Both the position numbers and the translations under genes were made by a program. Under the pieces are notes generated by a model. It searched no databases. It saw nothing but the letters and a program-made list of their open reading frames with translations, and was not told the DNA's origin. Shown here piece after piece: positions 1 through 11,839 of a stretch of 64,000 bases of DNA. Positions within the stretch are counted from its first letter, which is position 1. Each line of letters starts with the position of its first letter. Origin of the DNA: Larix kaempferi (taxonomy: Eukaryota; Streptophyta; Pinopsida; Pinales; Pinaceae); assembly GCA_027924585.1 (NCBI GenBank), contig BSBM01000191.1, forward strand, positions 1,302,001 through 1,366,000, in the 5' to 3' direction.

Positions 1-1173
1 TAGAGGATAATAAGGAGTAGAGAGTTACCATCATGTCTCATGGAGACATTCGAATTAGACTTGCATCTTTGAAAATATTGTGATAGTATAAAGGAGCCCA
101 TCTTAGCATGCCATGCTCAAGGAGCCTGCTTGAGCCCATACAAGGACTTACTTAATATGAACACTAATGAAGGATCATCAATGTATCCTTCAGGTTGCTT
201 CATATAGATCTCCTCCTATAGATATCCATGAAGAAAAAAACTCTTCACATCCATGTGATGCACTACCCAGTGCTTGGATGCAGCAAGATCCAAAAAAAGA
301 CGGATGGAGTCCATCTTTGAAATAAGAGCGAAGGTCTCTCAATAGTCAATCCCTTGAACTTGTGAGAAAAATTTAGCAACCAAGCGAGCCTTGTAATTTC
401 TTGTGACTCCATCTGAGCCCATGTTTGTTTTGTATACCCACTTACATTGAACAAGCTTCCTTCTAGGAGGAAGAGAAACAAGCTCCCAAGTCTCATTTCT
501 TTGAATAGATTGGTACTCTTCATCCATAGATGGTATCCATATTGGATCTTGGGAGGCCTCAAAGAAGGGTTTTGGATCTGATCCAATCATAAGAAAACAT
601 CTGTCAGCAAGAAAGGGATTTGTATGAGAGAGTTCAAACCTTTCATTTTGAAACTCAGATCTAGTTCTCCTTGGATCTTGTGGATCTCCAACAATATCAC
701 TTACAGATTCAAGGGTCTTGGAAGCCCATATTGGAAGAGGAGGTGGATATTCAGGTGCAATATCTTTAGATTCTTGTGGATATGGATCTAGCATTCGCTC
801 ATCTTCACTTTCTGAGTCAAAATATGAACTTTCATGAGAGGATGCTTCGTTATCTTGTTCAATAGGCTGTGGTGGAGTAGTTGGCAAGATGTCTTCTTTG
901 ACATTGTGGGAATCATGCGGAAATGACCACTCCTCAAACTGGACACTTCTCTCAAGGAAGGTCTGCATGGTAGAGAGATCTAGCAGTTTGTAGGCATTTT
1001 CATTTTGTGCACAACCAACCAGTATGCACTCTTTTCTTTGTGGCTCTAAGGCTCCCGTCTTCTCGAAAGGAATCCTTTCCCAAGCTCTGGATCCAAATAA
1101 TATCAGATGAGACACATTTGGCTTGTATCCCATCCATTCTTTGAAAGTATTTTTTCCTTGTAGGCCTTTGTGA
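1..1173 (-). pseudogene. Copia A polyprotein, integrase C-terminus to mid reverse transcriptase (left fragment)
   Basis: Minus-strand Ty1/copia pol. From 1173 down to 339 one frame reads the end of the integrase (YKPNVSHLILFG, then GALEPQRKECILVGC), an acidic linker, and the start of the reverse transcriptase (ETWELVSLPPRRKLVQCKWVYKT, KARLVAKFFSQVQGIDY). A stop follows at about 338, after which RT continues ([31 protein letters not shown] then another stop) to the window edge. The YVDD active-site region and RNase H would lie beyond position 1. At 1173 the frame is cut by the CACTA element; the other half of the same protein resumes at 25416. Several nonsense codons make this a dead copy. Confidence 0.9.
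1171..1173. repeat. Target-site duplication TGA, left copy (CACTA element)
   Basis: TGA directly precedes the CACTA terminus; the matching TGA is at 25416-25418. A 3-bp duplication is the rule for CACTA (En/Spm) elements. Removing the element and one TGA restores the Copia A integrase frame. Confidence 0.93.
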
Positions 1174-1206
1174 CACTAGCAAATTATGACCCAAAATTCG
1201 ACGAAA
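1174..1206 (+). repeat. CACTA left terminal inverted repeat
   Basis: Starts CACTAGCAAA. Compared with the reverse complement of 25383-25415 it matches in the first eight bases and again in the CCCAAAAT...CGACG block, with scattered mismatches between. These ends are where the transposase cuts. Confidence 0.9.
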
Positions 1207-1400
1207 TTGACTGTGTCGTCGGATTTCACCTTCAAAATTAAGAATTTTGATTTTCTTTTAATTGATACATGGAATTGTCGGATATCCGACAATAGTCGGA
1301 TATCCGACGACTACATTCGGATAACCGAAAGGCATTGTCAGATATTCGAAATATATTCTATAATGGTAACTATGTTCATATCGTCGGATATCCAGAAAAC
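1205..1400. promoter_or_regulatory. Left subterminal repeats, GTCGGATATCCGAC palindromes
   Basis: Two perfect copies of the palindrome GTCGGATATCCGAC lie between about 1278 and 1311. Variants occur nearby (TCGTCGGATTTC near 1215, TTCGGATAACCGAA, GTCAGATATTCG, TCGTCGGATATCCAG near 1381). In En/Spm, short subterminal motifs bind the TnpA protein and also overlap the promoter; the same role is inferred here. Confidence 0.75.
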
Positions 1401-1653
1401 CTTTAAATTTTAAAATCTATAAATTATGGAAACATTCTGACATGTTTGCTATACAACCGATGATTTGCTGAAATTATTTTATTCTTTGACGGACTCTTTT
1501 CCATAAAAGAATACACAATTATTTCTATTTTTTTATGATTAAAAATAGTGAAGTGTGGAGCTTGATTTTCTTAGATTGATAATCTTCATTCAAGCTCATT
1601 ATGAGAAAATGTCAAATAACAATATTCCTGATCCAGACGAACAAAATTGATAA

Positions 1654-4600
1654 TTGATTTCTAGATTGTGGGATGGAATGAAAAGAAAGGGTGATGGGAA
1701 ATGTTATTGTCCATGTAGTCAATGCAGGGGCTTTAAGAGGAGAAGAATAAAGATCACAACAACCAGGAAACTTTGTAGGGAACATGGATACGTTGAGGGG
1801 GGACATGAATATCATCCATTTGTAAGTTTTGCATTATATATATTTTTATATTGATTGCTTTTGTAAATGTATGTATTATTTTAATATTTCTTATATTAAC
1901 TTATATCTATTTATGGTTTCATGTAATTATAAAGGAAAGACATCCTATGGCCTATCGTCCGAAGGAAGTGATTTCAGAACAAGTACTGGAGGAACACGGA
2001 GCTATGAATAATGGAGAACAAGTTAATGATCATATTGAAGAAGATGATCATACTGATAACATAGTTGAAGATGATGGTACAAATACATTGATCCATGATA
2101 CATTTAATGTTAGAATGAATGATGATGATGATGATCATGAAAATGATGATTTTGATGATATTCATGATTTACCTCTTCTTGAGAAGGCATACAAACCCCT
2201 TTATGAGGGCTCCAACACAAATCTTCTCTCTGCTATATTGTTGATAATGAACTTGAAGGTTATGAATGGTCTTTTAAACACATCAGTCACACAGATGTTA
2301 AGGTATGTAATATATTCCATCACATAATATATATGATCGTGCTAAATGTTATCACTTTTCGTCTAATAATTTTATTGTTAATTCATAAGTCAAATTAATA
2401 CAAATGAAATGTGTTTCATTAATATTATTTATATATTATTTTAACTAGATTTTTATTGTAGCTTGATAGCTGAATTTGTGTTACCATTGTCAAATATTTT
2501 ACCTCGCACATATCAAGATTTATCTGCCATCATGAAAGAAATTGGAATGCAGTATGAAGCAATTCATGCATGCCCCGATGACCATGTTATATATTATAAT
2601 CAACATGAATTTGAAACATAATGTCTGGAATGTCATATCAGTAGATATCGAACAGATCAAGTAACAAAAAAGGTGCATCGCAAGGTTCTTCGTTATATTC
2701 CCATTATTCCACATTTGCAACGACTGTTCAGGTGCAAAAACAAAGTGCTTTATGGATTACCATGCACAGAACATAAGTCAAGATGACATTATTTTAATTC
2801 CTGCAAATGCCTCTGCATTTAGAGATATGGAGGAAAAATGGCCTCACTTTAAAGAAGAACCTCATAATCTTAGGATTTCTTTGGAAGCAGATGGTGTCAA
2901 TCCATTTGCAGAGATGAGATCCGTTTACTCGGTGTGGCCTATTTTTGTTATCAACAATAACATTCCTCCATGGTTGTGAATAAAGAGGGAGCACATAATG
3001 TTGTCGATGATTATTCCAGGTATATTGCGTCTACAGTTTTGTTTTTAATGTAGTGGCATCTCATTTGTCATATTTTGTTGCATAATGTCATATCTATATT
3101 TTTTTATTTTTCTCTTGTGTATGGTTTATATATATAAATGGTTCTCATAATTATATATTTTATATGTTCAAATCAATCAGATAAGTACCAAGTTAAAGAT
3201 ATGAATGTATATATCGAACCTCTTATTGACGAGCTACTAAAGTTATGGAATGGAATCACTATGTATGACGTATCTAGACCAATACGACAAAGGCAATTTC
3301 AAATCCATGCAATGCTTGTATGGGAAATACATGATGCCCCAGGGTTAACCCATTTTTGCGGTTTGTAATTATAAGTTCCACTTTAATTGCATTTAATTTC
3401 ATGAACTAGTTAATATACTCGCGTGTTTTTTTAAATAATCCATTCATTTTACATATAATTATAATTGACATAGATAATCCATCTCTTTATGTAGGTCTTC
3501 AGACAAAGGGAAAATTTGCATGTCCATTTTGTGGTCCTAAGATCAAATGTCGTCATTCAAAAAGATTAGGAAAGGAGGTGTTTGATGAGTATAGGCACTT
3601 CCTCTCTAAGAATCATAGGTATCGAACTACCGAAAAACATTTGTTCAATGGGAAGCAAGAGACTGCATTAAAACCACAAAGAATGGCACCTCACCAATGG
3701 AAGTTGCAATATAATAGAAATCATCAAGGTACGTATGAATCATCGTATATGAAATGTTATGTATTTTGTTTATTGTGTGTTGTTTACTGTAATTGACATT
3801 GATTTCTGTAATTTCTTTATAAACTATGATTCATGATGGCTGTCGTGATCATGAAGGAATTAATGGGTTTCCACAAGGAATGAAAAGTTATCCTAAAAAA
3901 TTCAGTAGGTTTCCCTACTATGAGCACCTGCAAATTGCTCATTTGTTTGATACAATGCATATCAGAAAGAATGTGACTGAAACATTATGGCGAATATTGG
4001 ATGGAAGGAGTGAGAAAGAAAAAATTGTCAAAATTTGCAAAGGCATTCAAGAAGGAAAACATGCAATGAAAGATGCCATTCAATTTCATAGCAACGGAGA
4101 CCAAATTAATATAAACTCACTTCCATGGATGTTAACAGAGAAACAAAGTAATGTTGTAAAAGAAGTCATGTGAAAAATTAAATTTTCCACCGGATTTTGT
4201 GCGAACATGAAGAATATCATAACAAAGAAAGGTGATTTTGTGGGGGTGAAAATGCATGATTGGCATGTCTTCATGAAGGTAATTATTATGGTATGCATAT
4301 AATTTTTTTTTTTTAATTCCAGTGCATATTGTTGGTATTTTGTTTGTCTACTTTTTGTAAAAAAACATGAAACGATTTGTATATTGTTACATTATGTTCT
4401 ACCTCTCTCTCTCTCTCCCGAACAACTTTGACAACAATGTCATACAAGTTATATATAATCTTGGGAAATAAATGAGGTAAGTAGAGATTTTTTGCATGCG
4501 CTTAGTGTTTCTTTAATTCATAGTAGAACTTATATTCGATTTTTGTGCACTAATTCATGTTATGTAATATAATGTTTTTTTTGTTAAATCTCGTGATTGG

Positions 4601-6213
4601 TTTGCGTCACTTGTAGATGGTTGTCATCTAAAGAAATCCATAAAGAAGATATAAAGTATTGGAGGAGAGAAATTCCTCATCTCATGTGTGAAATGCAGAA
4701 TCATCTACCTTCGGCATTTTTCAATGCACAAGAACACTACTTCATACACCAAGTTGAGGAGATTGAATTGTGTGAACCTGTACACTCAAGGTCCATGTGG
4801 ATGGTTGAGAGACACTTGAAATTTTTGAAGGGTTTGGTTAGAAAACGAGCACACCCTGAGGGTTATATGATGAAGGGATATATGGTATACCAAAACATGT
4901 TGTATATTAGTGAATATCTTCCTAAATTAGCATCAAAGATCAATTTACGTCGCATTTGTGATCCAGACTCCAATAACAATTTCGAAGGGGAGTACCCGAA
5001 GGGGAAAGGTAGATCGAGGAAGGTGAAAGGTAATTATTATCTAGTGGATATTAATTAATATAATACGTTTGACTATTGATTTTTAAGTATATATCATACA
5101 TATTCTATTTTTATATTCAAAATGCATCAATTAAGAGTGTATACTTTGTTAAGTGAATATACATTTGTATTGAATTTTAATTTTATTTTCATCAAACAGT
5201 TTGTTGAGAGTGGGATGCACTTCATTTATACATCACAAACAATCTTGACTGGATGAAGGTATGGATTGAACGATGTGAACAATCTGGTTATGGAATATCA
5301 TGGGAAGGTGTGCCTTCATTGGTTAAAGAAGCACATCGCAATGGAGATACCAATCTTACACAAAGGGAAATCAATTTAGCATATGGTTTAAAAGATAAGC
5401 AAGCAAGCATATTAATCAACCACACTATTTTTTTTTTTGCAAACATATTGATGTACACGTTGATTTTTTTCCCTGTATGGCTTGTTGTAGGTAAAACACC
5501 ATAAGGCTATGTGGTGCAATGGATGTAGATATCACATCAAAAACTTGGATGAAACGAAGAAAACATCAAATTGTGGGATATCTACAGTCTTTGAGGTGAC
5601 CAATGTTTCCTCTAGAAGTAACAAACATCTAGAACTCTCAGAAAATCGATATTATGGGTATTTGGAAGATATTCTTCAGTGTGACTTTAACTCCTTCAAG
5701 GTAGTTCTGTTCTTTGTCAAATTGTACAGGTTATGATTGAATCAACGTGATCTCGATAAAACTATTATTGAACATGATAATGGATTTACCATGGTTAATA
5801 CAAGGTTGTTTGAGCCAGAAACGGAGCACTTTGTTCTTCCAATCCAATGTGAACATGTATTTTACTCTAAGGTTCCAAGTAGAGGGGTTTGGTCATTTGC
5901 TGTGAGACACGATCCAAGGGGAAGGCCGGTAAAGTATAACGTAGAGGAAGGTAATGAAGAGGGTCTCGAAGAAGAAGACGATATTGAATATGATCAACAT
6001 GAGTTAGATGATCATGTTCCAGAAGAAGATGTCAAAGAATTAGTTGAATCAGATGATGTAGCAGAAAATGTCCATGAAGATGATATCGACGATGACATGA
6101 TGATAGTAACTGAAATCGATGACGATGATGATATGGCCAATCCTTACAATGTTGACTCTGGATTGGATGATACAGATGATGACTTGGATGAAGAAGATCA
6201 TGAAGTCCATTGA
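1654..6213 (+). pseudogene. TNP2-type CACTA transposase (TnpD-like), multi-exon, decayed
   Basis: Exon blocks in order: transposase-associated zinc-ribbon-like domain at 1654-1821 (CYCPCSQC...CREHGYVEGGHEYHPF); acidic spacer plus helper domain 1935-2302 and 2462-2700 (YEAIHACPDDHVIYY, CLECHISRYR); TNP2 core 2752-3019 (LEADGVNPFAEM, SVWPIFVINNNIPPWL), 3181-3360 and 3495-3728; about 3829-4278 (LFDTMHIRKNV, GVKMHDWHVFMK); short exon to 4476; DUF4218-like 4617-5030 (HYFIHQVEEIELCEPVHSRSMWM and RAHPEGYM, separate motifs); DUF4216-like 5509-5930 (YYGYLEDILQ, FKVVLF, HVFYSKVPSRGVWSFAVRHDPRG); acidic Asp/Glu tail to 6213. GT donors and AG acceptors join the blocks with matching phase at most junctions. 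Breaks: TAA at about 2620, one-base shift near 2750, TGA at 2977 and 4171, and a stop at 5734. The acceptor before 3829 is not visible. It would have catalysed CACTA excision and insertion in the nucleus. Confidence 0.88.
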
Positions 6214-6427
6214 AGTGTATGAGGTATGCCTTAATATATATACTCTATATATTTTGATTTAATATTGTGATAGAAATATTGAATTTTATTGGTATGTATA
6301 AATTAATTGTTTCTTAGTGTTTTGCCATTTTCCTGTATGTTGGCATATGTTATAATTAGAAACATTGCTTCTTATAAAGTATGACAAAAAACACAATTAA
6401 TTTTTTTTTACATAGATTTTGTCGGGT
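6214..6427 (+). other. Downstream region of the TNP2 gene, no gene seen
   Basis: AT-rich sequence after the TNP2 stop with no coding signal. It probably holds the 3' untranslated region and leads into the duplicated module at 6428. Confidence 0.4.
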
Positions 6428-6545
6428 TATGGGGAATTGAGAGTGATGTCAGGGGGGGAGGGGCCATAAGAGCTTCCACCTTCACGTGGTTGGCCCTGTT
6501 CAGTAAATAATATTAAATTACGCTGGAAACAAAGAGAAGCTCGGT
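6428..6545 (+). repeat. Duplicated ~120-bp module, copy 1 (after TNP2 gene)
   Basis: Begins TATGGGGAATTGAGAGTGATG, with a G-run and GGGGCCATAAGAGCTTCC. It contains TTCACGTGGTTGGCCCTG and ends in a TTAAATTA...AAACAAAGAG block. A near-identical copy lies at 21388-21512. Each copy starts about 200-215 bp after the stop codon of one of the two element genes. It includes a CACGTG (G-box) core. Confidence 0.85.
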
Positions 6546-6715
6546 AAGTAAATGTACAATTATCATGCTAACCCAAATGACGTGCTTGATCATGTACTGC
6601 ATGGGGCCAACGTTGAAGGCTGGGCGCACAAATTTTCTCCCCAAAACCATTTCAATGGGGTCATTCTAGTGGTAAAAAATGAGGATGTGCACACACCTAA
6701 GGAAGTGCGCACGAG

Positions 6716-6786
6716 GATCCCCAATATATCTCTCTCTTTGAACCCCTTAAAACCAATCTCTCTCTCTCTCTCTAAACCCATATGAT

Positions 6787-6832
<46 letters not shown>

Positions 6833-7163
6833 CCCCTAACCTCCAATATCTCTCTCTATATAAAACTTTAACAACTAATCTCTCTCTTTCTATATGTCTC
6901 TCTAAGCCCCTAAATTTGAATCCACCAGTCCTCTCTCTCTCTCTCTACCCATAACCACCAATCTCTCTCCCTTTAAACCTCTAACTCTAAACCTCTCTCT
7001 CTCTCACTCCCCTAACATGGAACCACCAATATCTCACTTTATAAAGCTCTAAAACCATAATCCCCCCCTCTCTAACCCATTATCCCCTAATATCTATCTC
7101 TTCCTCTGTAAGACCCTAACCACCATTTCTCTCCCTTTATATCTCTCTCTAAACCATTAAACC

Positions 7164-7210
<47 letters not shown>
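6716..7210 (+). repeat. CT-rich microsatellite/minisatellite
   Basis: Long (CT)n runs at about 6791-6829 and 7170-7206 are separated by degenerate units with AACCCCTAACCACCAAT. The CCCTAA pieces look telomere-like by chance but are irregular. No gene. Confidence 0.9.
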
Positions 7211-7222
7211 ATAAATATAACC

Positions 7223-9185
7223 ATAGGAATGTAGATTCTTGGTTTGTGCATCTAACCATATGATTAGTTTTCCAAAACAATCATTGAGGGTGAAGATATT
7301 GGCCTGCCAAAAGTGCCCTCTGGCATGATTTACAATGTCCCAGTAAAATTCCCACCAAGGAGAGAGGATGATGAATATGAAGGTGAAACCAGTTTTGAGG
7401 AGCTCAATTAGATGTATATGATTTTCTGGTATCATAGTTTCAGTGTTTTGGTGAAATAAAAATTCACCTTGAAAATTGAAGGATTTGGCCAAGTATAAAT
7501 TCTTCTAGTAAAACTACCTAAGTAGCCTCAAGAAAATGCCCACCGCCTTCTGTATTTGATTGATTAATTAATTATGAGGATATAGGAATGTATATTGTTG
7601 TCTTGTGCATCTAAACATATGATTAGTTTTCCAAAACAATCGTTGAGGGTGAAGATATTGGCCTACCAAAAGTGCCCTTTGGCATGATTTACACTGTCCC
7701 AGTAAAATGCCCACCAAGGAGAGATGATGATGAATCTGAAGGTGAAACCAGATGTGATGAGCTCCATTAGATGTATACTATTATCTGGTATCATAGTTTC
7801 AGTGTTTTGGTGAAATAAAAACTCACCTTGAAAATTGAAGGATTTTTCCATGTATAAATTCTTCTAGTAAAACGACCTAAGTAGCCTCAGGGAAATTCCC
7901 ACCACCTTCTGTATTTGATTGATTAATTAATTATGAGGATATAGGAGTGTATATTTTTGGCTTGTTCATGTAACCTTATTATTATTTTTCCAAAACAATC
8001 ATTGAGGGTGAAGATATTGGCCTGCCAAACGTGCCCTCTGGCATGATTTACACTGTCCCAGTAAAATGCCCACCAAGGAGAGAGGATGGTGAATCTGAAG
8101 GTGAAACCAGTTTTGATGAGCTCAGTTAGATGTATAACATTTTCTGGTATCATAGTTTCAATGTTTTGTTGAAATAAAATTCACCTTCAAAATTGAAGGA
8201 TTTGGCCAAGTATAAATTCTTCTAGTAAAACTACCTAAGTAGCCTTAGGAAAATGCCAACCACCTTCTGTAATTGATTGATTAATTAATTATGAGGATAT
8301 AGGAATTTATATTGTTGGTTTTATCATCTAACCATATGATTAGTTTTCCAAAAATATCATTGAGGGTGAAGATATTGGCTTGCCAAAAGTTCCCTCTGGC
8401 ATGATTTACACTGTCCCAGTAAAATGCCCACCAAGGAGAGAGGATGATGAATGTGAAGGTGAAACCAGTTGTGATGATATCAGTTAGCTGTATACTATTT
8501 TCTGGTATCATAGTCTTAGTGTTTTGGTGAAATAAAAATTCACCTTGAAATTGAAGGATTTGGCCAAGTATAAATTATTCTAGTAAAACTGCCTAAGTAG
8601 CCTCAGGAAAATGCCCACCACCTTCTGTATTTGATTGATTAAATAATTATGAGGACATAGGAATTTATATTGTTGGTTTGTGCATCTAACCATATGATTA
8701 TTTTTCCAAAAAAATCATTGAGAGTGAAGATATTGGCCTGCCAAAAGTGCCCTCTGGAAAGATTTACACTGTCCTAGTAAAATGCCCACCAAGGAGAGAG
8801 GATGATGAATTTGAAGGTGAAAGCAGTTTTGATGAGCTTAGTTAGATGTATAATATTTTTTGGTATCATAGTTTCAGTGTTTTGGTGAAATGAAAATTCA
8901 CCTTGAAAATTGAAGGATTTGGCCAAGTATAAATTCTTCTAGTAAAACTACCTAAGTAGCCTCAAGAAAATGCCCACCGCATTTTGTATTTGATTGATTA
9001 ATTAATTATGAGGATATAGGAATGTAGATTGTTCGTTTGTGCATCTAACCATATGATTAGTTTTCCAAAACAATCATTGAGGGTGAAGATATTGGCCTGC
9101 CAAAAGTGTCGCCTGGCATGATTTACACTGTCCTAGTAAAATGCCCACCAAGGAGAGAGGATGAGGTTGCAGAGGATGGAATTGA
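7223..9185 (+). repeat. Tandem array, ~358-bp period, 5.5 units, with conserved open segment
   Basis: Unit starts (ATAGGAAT/AGTGT) fall at 7223, 7582, 7941, 8299, 8657 and 9015, giving spacings of 358-359 bp. Each unit holds a plus-strand open segment coding about 45 residues. Its recognisable part is GEDIGLPKVPSGMIYTVPV followed by KCPPRREDD, with a stop just after DEL(S/N/H) in units 1-5. The sixth unit diverges after PPRRED and runs on to a different stop. The opposite strand is also open over a longer stretch (for example MIPEN...HARGHVWQANIFTL, 7923-8153), so the coding strand, if any, is not settled. No known domain recognised. Confidence 0.85.
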
Positions 9186-9289
9186 CACTGATGGAATCTA
9201 CATGATGTCCCCCATGTTGTGGATGCTTCATATTTCCAATATTGGTGAAAATAAAAATCATCTTATTTGACCTAGGGTTTTGAAAATAT

Positions 9290-9460
9290 GTCTAAGAGTA
9301 TAACCCAGAAGTTCTAAATATTATTAGCAATAAGGTCCAATTATATATAGAGAACCAATCATCATCCATAGTATCATGGTCATCATAATCATAATCATCA
9401 TAATCATAACCATTCATAAAAAAATAAACAAACAATTCGATCCATAAAGGACATACGATG
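9290..9460. other. Spacer between tandem arrays, simple ATC repeat
   Basis: Contains a short TCATAATCATAATCATC-type simple repeat (9370-9415) and no recognisable gene. Confidence 0.5.
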
Positions 9461-9461
9461 G

Positions 9462-10930
9462 AATTTACACACCCACACACATGCCAAACTTGCTCAAGGG
9501 GAGAATTTCTCACCCCAACGCTCCTGGGAATGCGTGGATATGGTGAACACATTCACGATGGCCATATGCACATGTGGGATCTGAAAGAATCCAATTCCAT
9601 TCCTAGGTTTTGGTTCCGTGACCTCGGAGCAAATCCTCAAAGTGTCCCTGAATGGCCACGGGGTGCCTGGAAAAAATGGTCGTAGCACCAAAACCATGAC
9701 TCTGATCATGAATCCATCATTTCTGATGAATTCAAAACACCAGGTTTCATCTAGGGGACCTCCCACACCGTGCCTTGAAGGCTAAAAAATGGTCCTATTG
9801 TGCCATATCCGGAACTAGGGTTTTGCTTAGTGAAGGCCATGCCAATCTTGCTCAAGGGGGTTATTTCTTATCCCAATGATCCCGGGAGTGCATAGGCATG
9901 GTGAAAATGTCCATGATGGCCATATGAACTTGCGGGAGCCTAAAGAATCTAAGTCCACTCGTCGGTTTGGGTCTAGTGCCTCCGGAGCAAATCCTCAAAG
10001 TGTTCCTGAATAGTCACGGGGTGCCTGACGAAAATTCCTATGGCACCAAAACCATGACTTGGATCACAAATCCGTCGATTATGATGGATCCTAGATGCCA
10101 TGTTTTAGCTAGGCACCCCCCTACAACGTGCTTTGAACACTTGGAAACGGATCTATTGTACCATCTCCGGAACTAGGGTTTTGGTCAGTGAAGGCCATGC
10201 CAATCTTGCTGAAGGGGTCATTTATGATCCGAAGGATCCCGGGCATGCGTGACCATCGTGAAAACATCCATAATGGCCACATGCACATTTGGGAGTTGAC
10301 AGAACCCAAGTCCGCTCGTCGATTTGGGTTTCGTGCCCCCGGAGCAAATCCTTAAAGTGTCCTTGAATGACCACGCGGTGCCTGACCAAGATTCCTGTAG
10401 CACCAAATCCTTGGCTCCGATCGTGAATCTGTCAATTCCGATGGATCCAGGATGCCAGGTTTCAGCTAGGTGACCCCCACAAAGTGCCTCGAATGCTCAG
10501 AAATGGTGCTATTGTGCCATCTACGGAACTAGGGTTTTGCTCAATGAAGGCCATGCCAATCTTGCTCAAGGGGGTCATTTATGATTCAAAGGCTCCCAAG
10601 TGTGCATGGCCATCATGAAAATGTACAGAATGGCCATGTGCATGTGTGGAATCTGACGGAATCAAACTCCGCTCACCGGTTTGGGTTCCGTGCCCCCAGA
10701 GCAATTCCTCAAAGTGTCCCTGAATGACCATGGGGTGCCTGACCAAAATTCTCGTAGCACCAAAACCGTGACTCCGATCATGAAGCCATCAATTCTGGTG
10801 GATATGGGACGTCGGGTTCTATATTAGGGAACCCTCACACCATTCCTCCAATTCCTGGAAATGGTTCTATTGTGCCATCTCCAGAATTAGGTTTTTGCTC
10901 AATGAAGGCCATTCCAATTTTGCTCAAGGG
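9462..10930 (+). repeat. Second tandem array, ~358-bp period, unrelated sequence, about 4 units
   Basis: The landmark GCCAA(A/T)CTTGCTCAAGGGG recurs at 9482, 9841, 10199, 10555 and about 10913 (spacings 356-359). Units share blocks such as GGAGCAAATCCTCAAAGTGT and GGAACTAGGGTTTTG. Divergence between units is moderate. No open frame is conserved across all units. It is satellite-like. Confidence 0.85.
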
Positions 10931-11345
10931 GCTAGATTTGTTTTTGTCTAGTTTCTAGGGCTAGATTAGGGTCTATAAGCTAGGTTAAGTACTATAGGGA
11001 TAGATTAGGTCTCCGAGGATAGGTTACATCTCTAGGGATAAATAATTATTCTATATTAGGTCTCCAGGGTTGTAGGTCCACATTAGGCTTTCCAGGGCTA
11101 GATTTGTTTTTGTTTGGTTTCTAGGGCTAGATCAGGGTCTATAAGCTAGATTAGGTTCTATAGGGATAGATTAGCTCTCTGGGGCTAGGTTACGTCTCTA
11201 GGGATAGATAATTATTCTAGATTAGGTCTCCAGGGTTGTAGGTCCACATTAGGATTTCCAGGGCAAGATTTATTTATGTCTCGTTTCTAGGGCTAGATCA
11301 GGGTCTATAAGCTAGATTAGGTTCTATAGGGCTAGATTAGCGGAT
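10931..11345 (+). repeat. Third tandem array, ~166-bp period, 2.5 units
   Basis: GCTAGATTTGTTTTTGT-type starts at 10931, 11097 and 11263. Within each unit a shorter TAGGGCTAGATTAGG-like motif recurs. It directly abuts the 358-bp array. Confidence 0.8.
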
Positions 11346-11421
11346 GAGAGGTGTGATGATTAGATTGAAGTCATCCATGCACGTTCTACTTATTCATTAG
11401 AGAGGTGTTTATTCTTGTGTA

Positions 11422-11833
11422 CAAATCATCATGGACAATGCACTTGTTTGCAAGGTTGTTGGCATGATTGTGAAAGCTAAATATCCACAGGTATGTTCAT
11501 TTAGGACACCATTCATTTGAGTTGTTAGTGTTGTAGAGTCATTTATACATGCTTTTATTGCTCTTACAGGTTATTTGGACACCTTGCATTGTCAATTCCT
11601 TGAATTTAGCACTGGAATCCATTAGTTTAGATGTGACATGGATTGGCTTTGTATAGTTTTCCACTTCCACTGGGAGATTTGGAGGCTATGATGATGGTGA
11701 TCATATGGAGGGGTCATCCTCCACACCAACAGATGCAGATTTTCAGATGGGAAGAGAAGAGGAGGAGGAAGCAGAGGATGATGATTAGGGCAGTGATGAG
11801 TTTGTTGATTCAAGCATGGAGGAGGACTATTGA
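11422..11833 (+). pseudogene. hAT-family transposase fragment (DUF659-like piece plus acidic C-terminus)
   Basis: Two blocks joined by a GT...AG intron. Block 11422-11490 reads IIMDNALVCKVVGMIVKAKYPQ. Block 11570-11653 reads IWTPCIVNSLNLALESI. Together they resemble the DUF659 region of plant hAT transposases (DNA.N...KYP...WTPC..H.L.L.LE.I). After TAG at 11654 the same frame continues into a serine-rich then acidic tail (EEEEEAEDDD, VDSSMEEDY) like hAT C-termini, ending at 11833. Most of the catalytic core and the dimerisation domain are missing, so this is an internally deleted remnant carried inside the CACTA element. No hAT terminal repeats were identified. Confidence 0.6.
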
Positions 11834-11839
11834 CATATG

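Noticed and set aside
6790-7200. CCCTAA motifs suggesting an interstitial telomere repeat
   Set aside because: The CCCTAA pieces are isolated and irregular within CT-rich minisatellite; there is no run of plant telomere heptamers.
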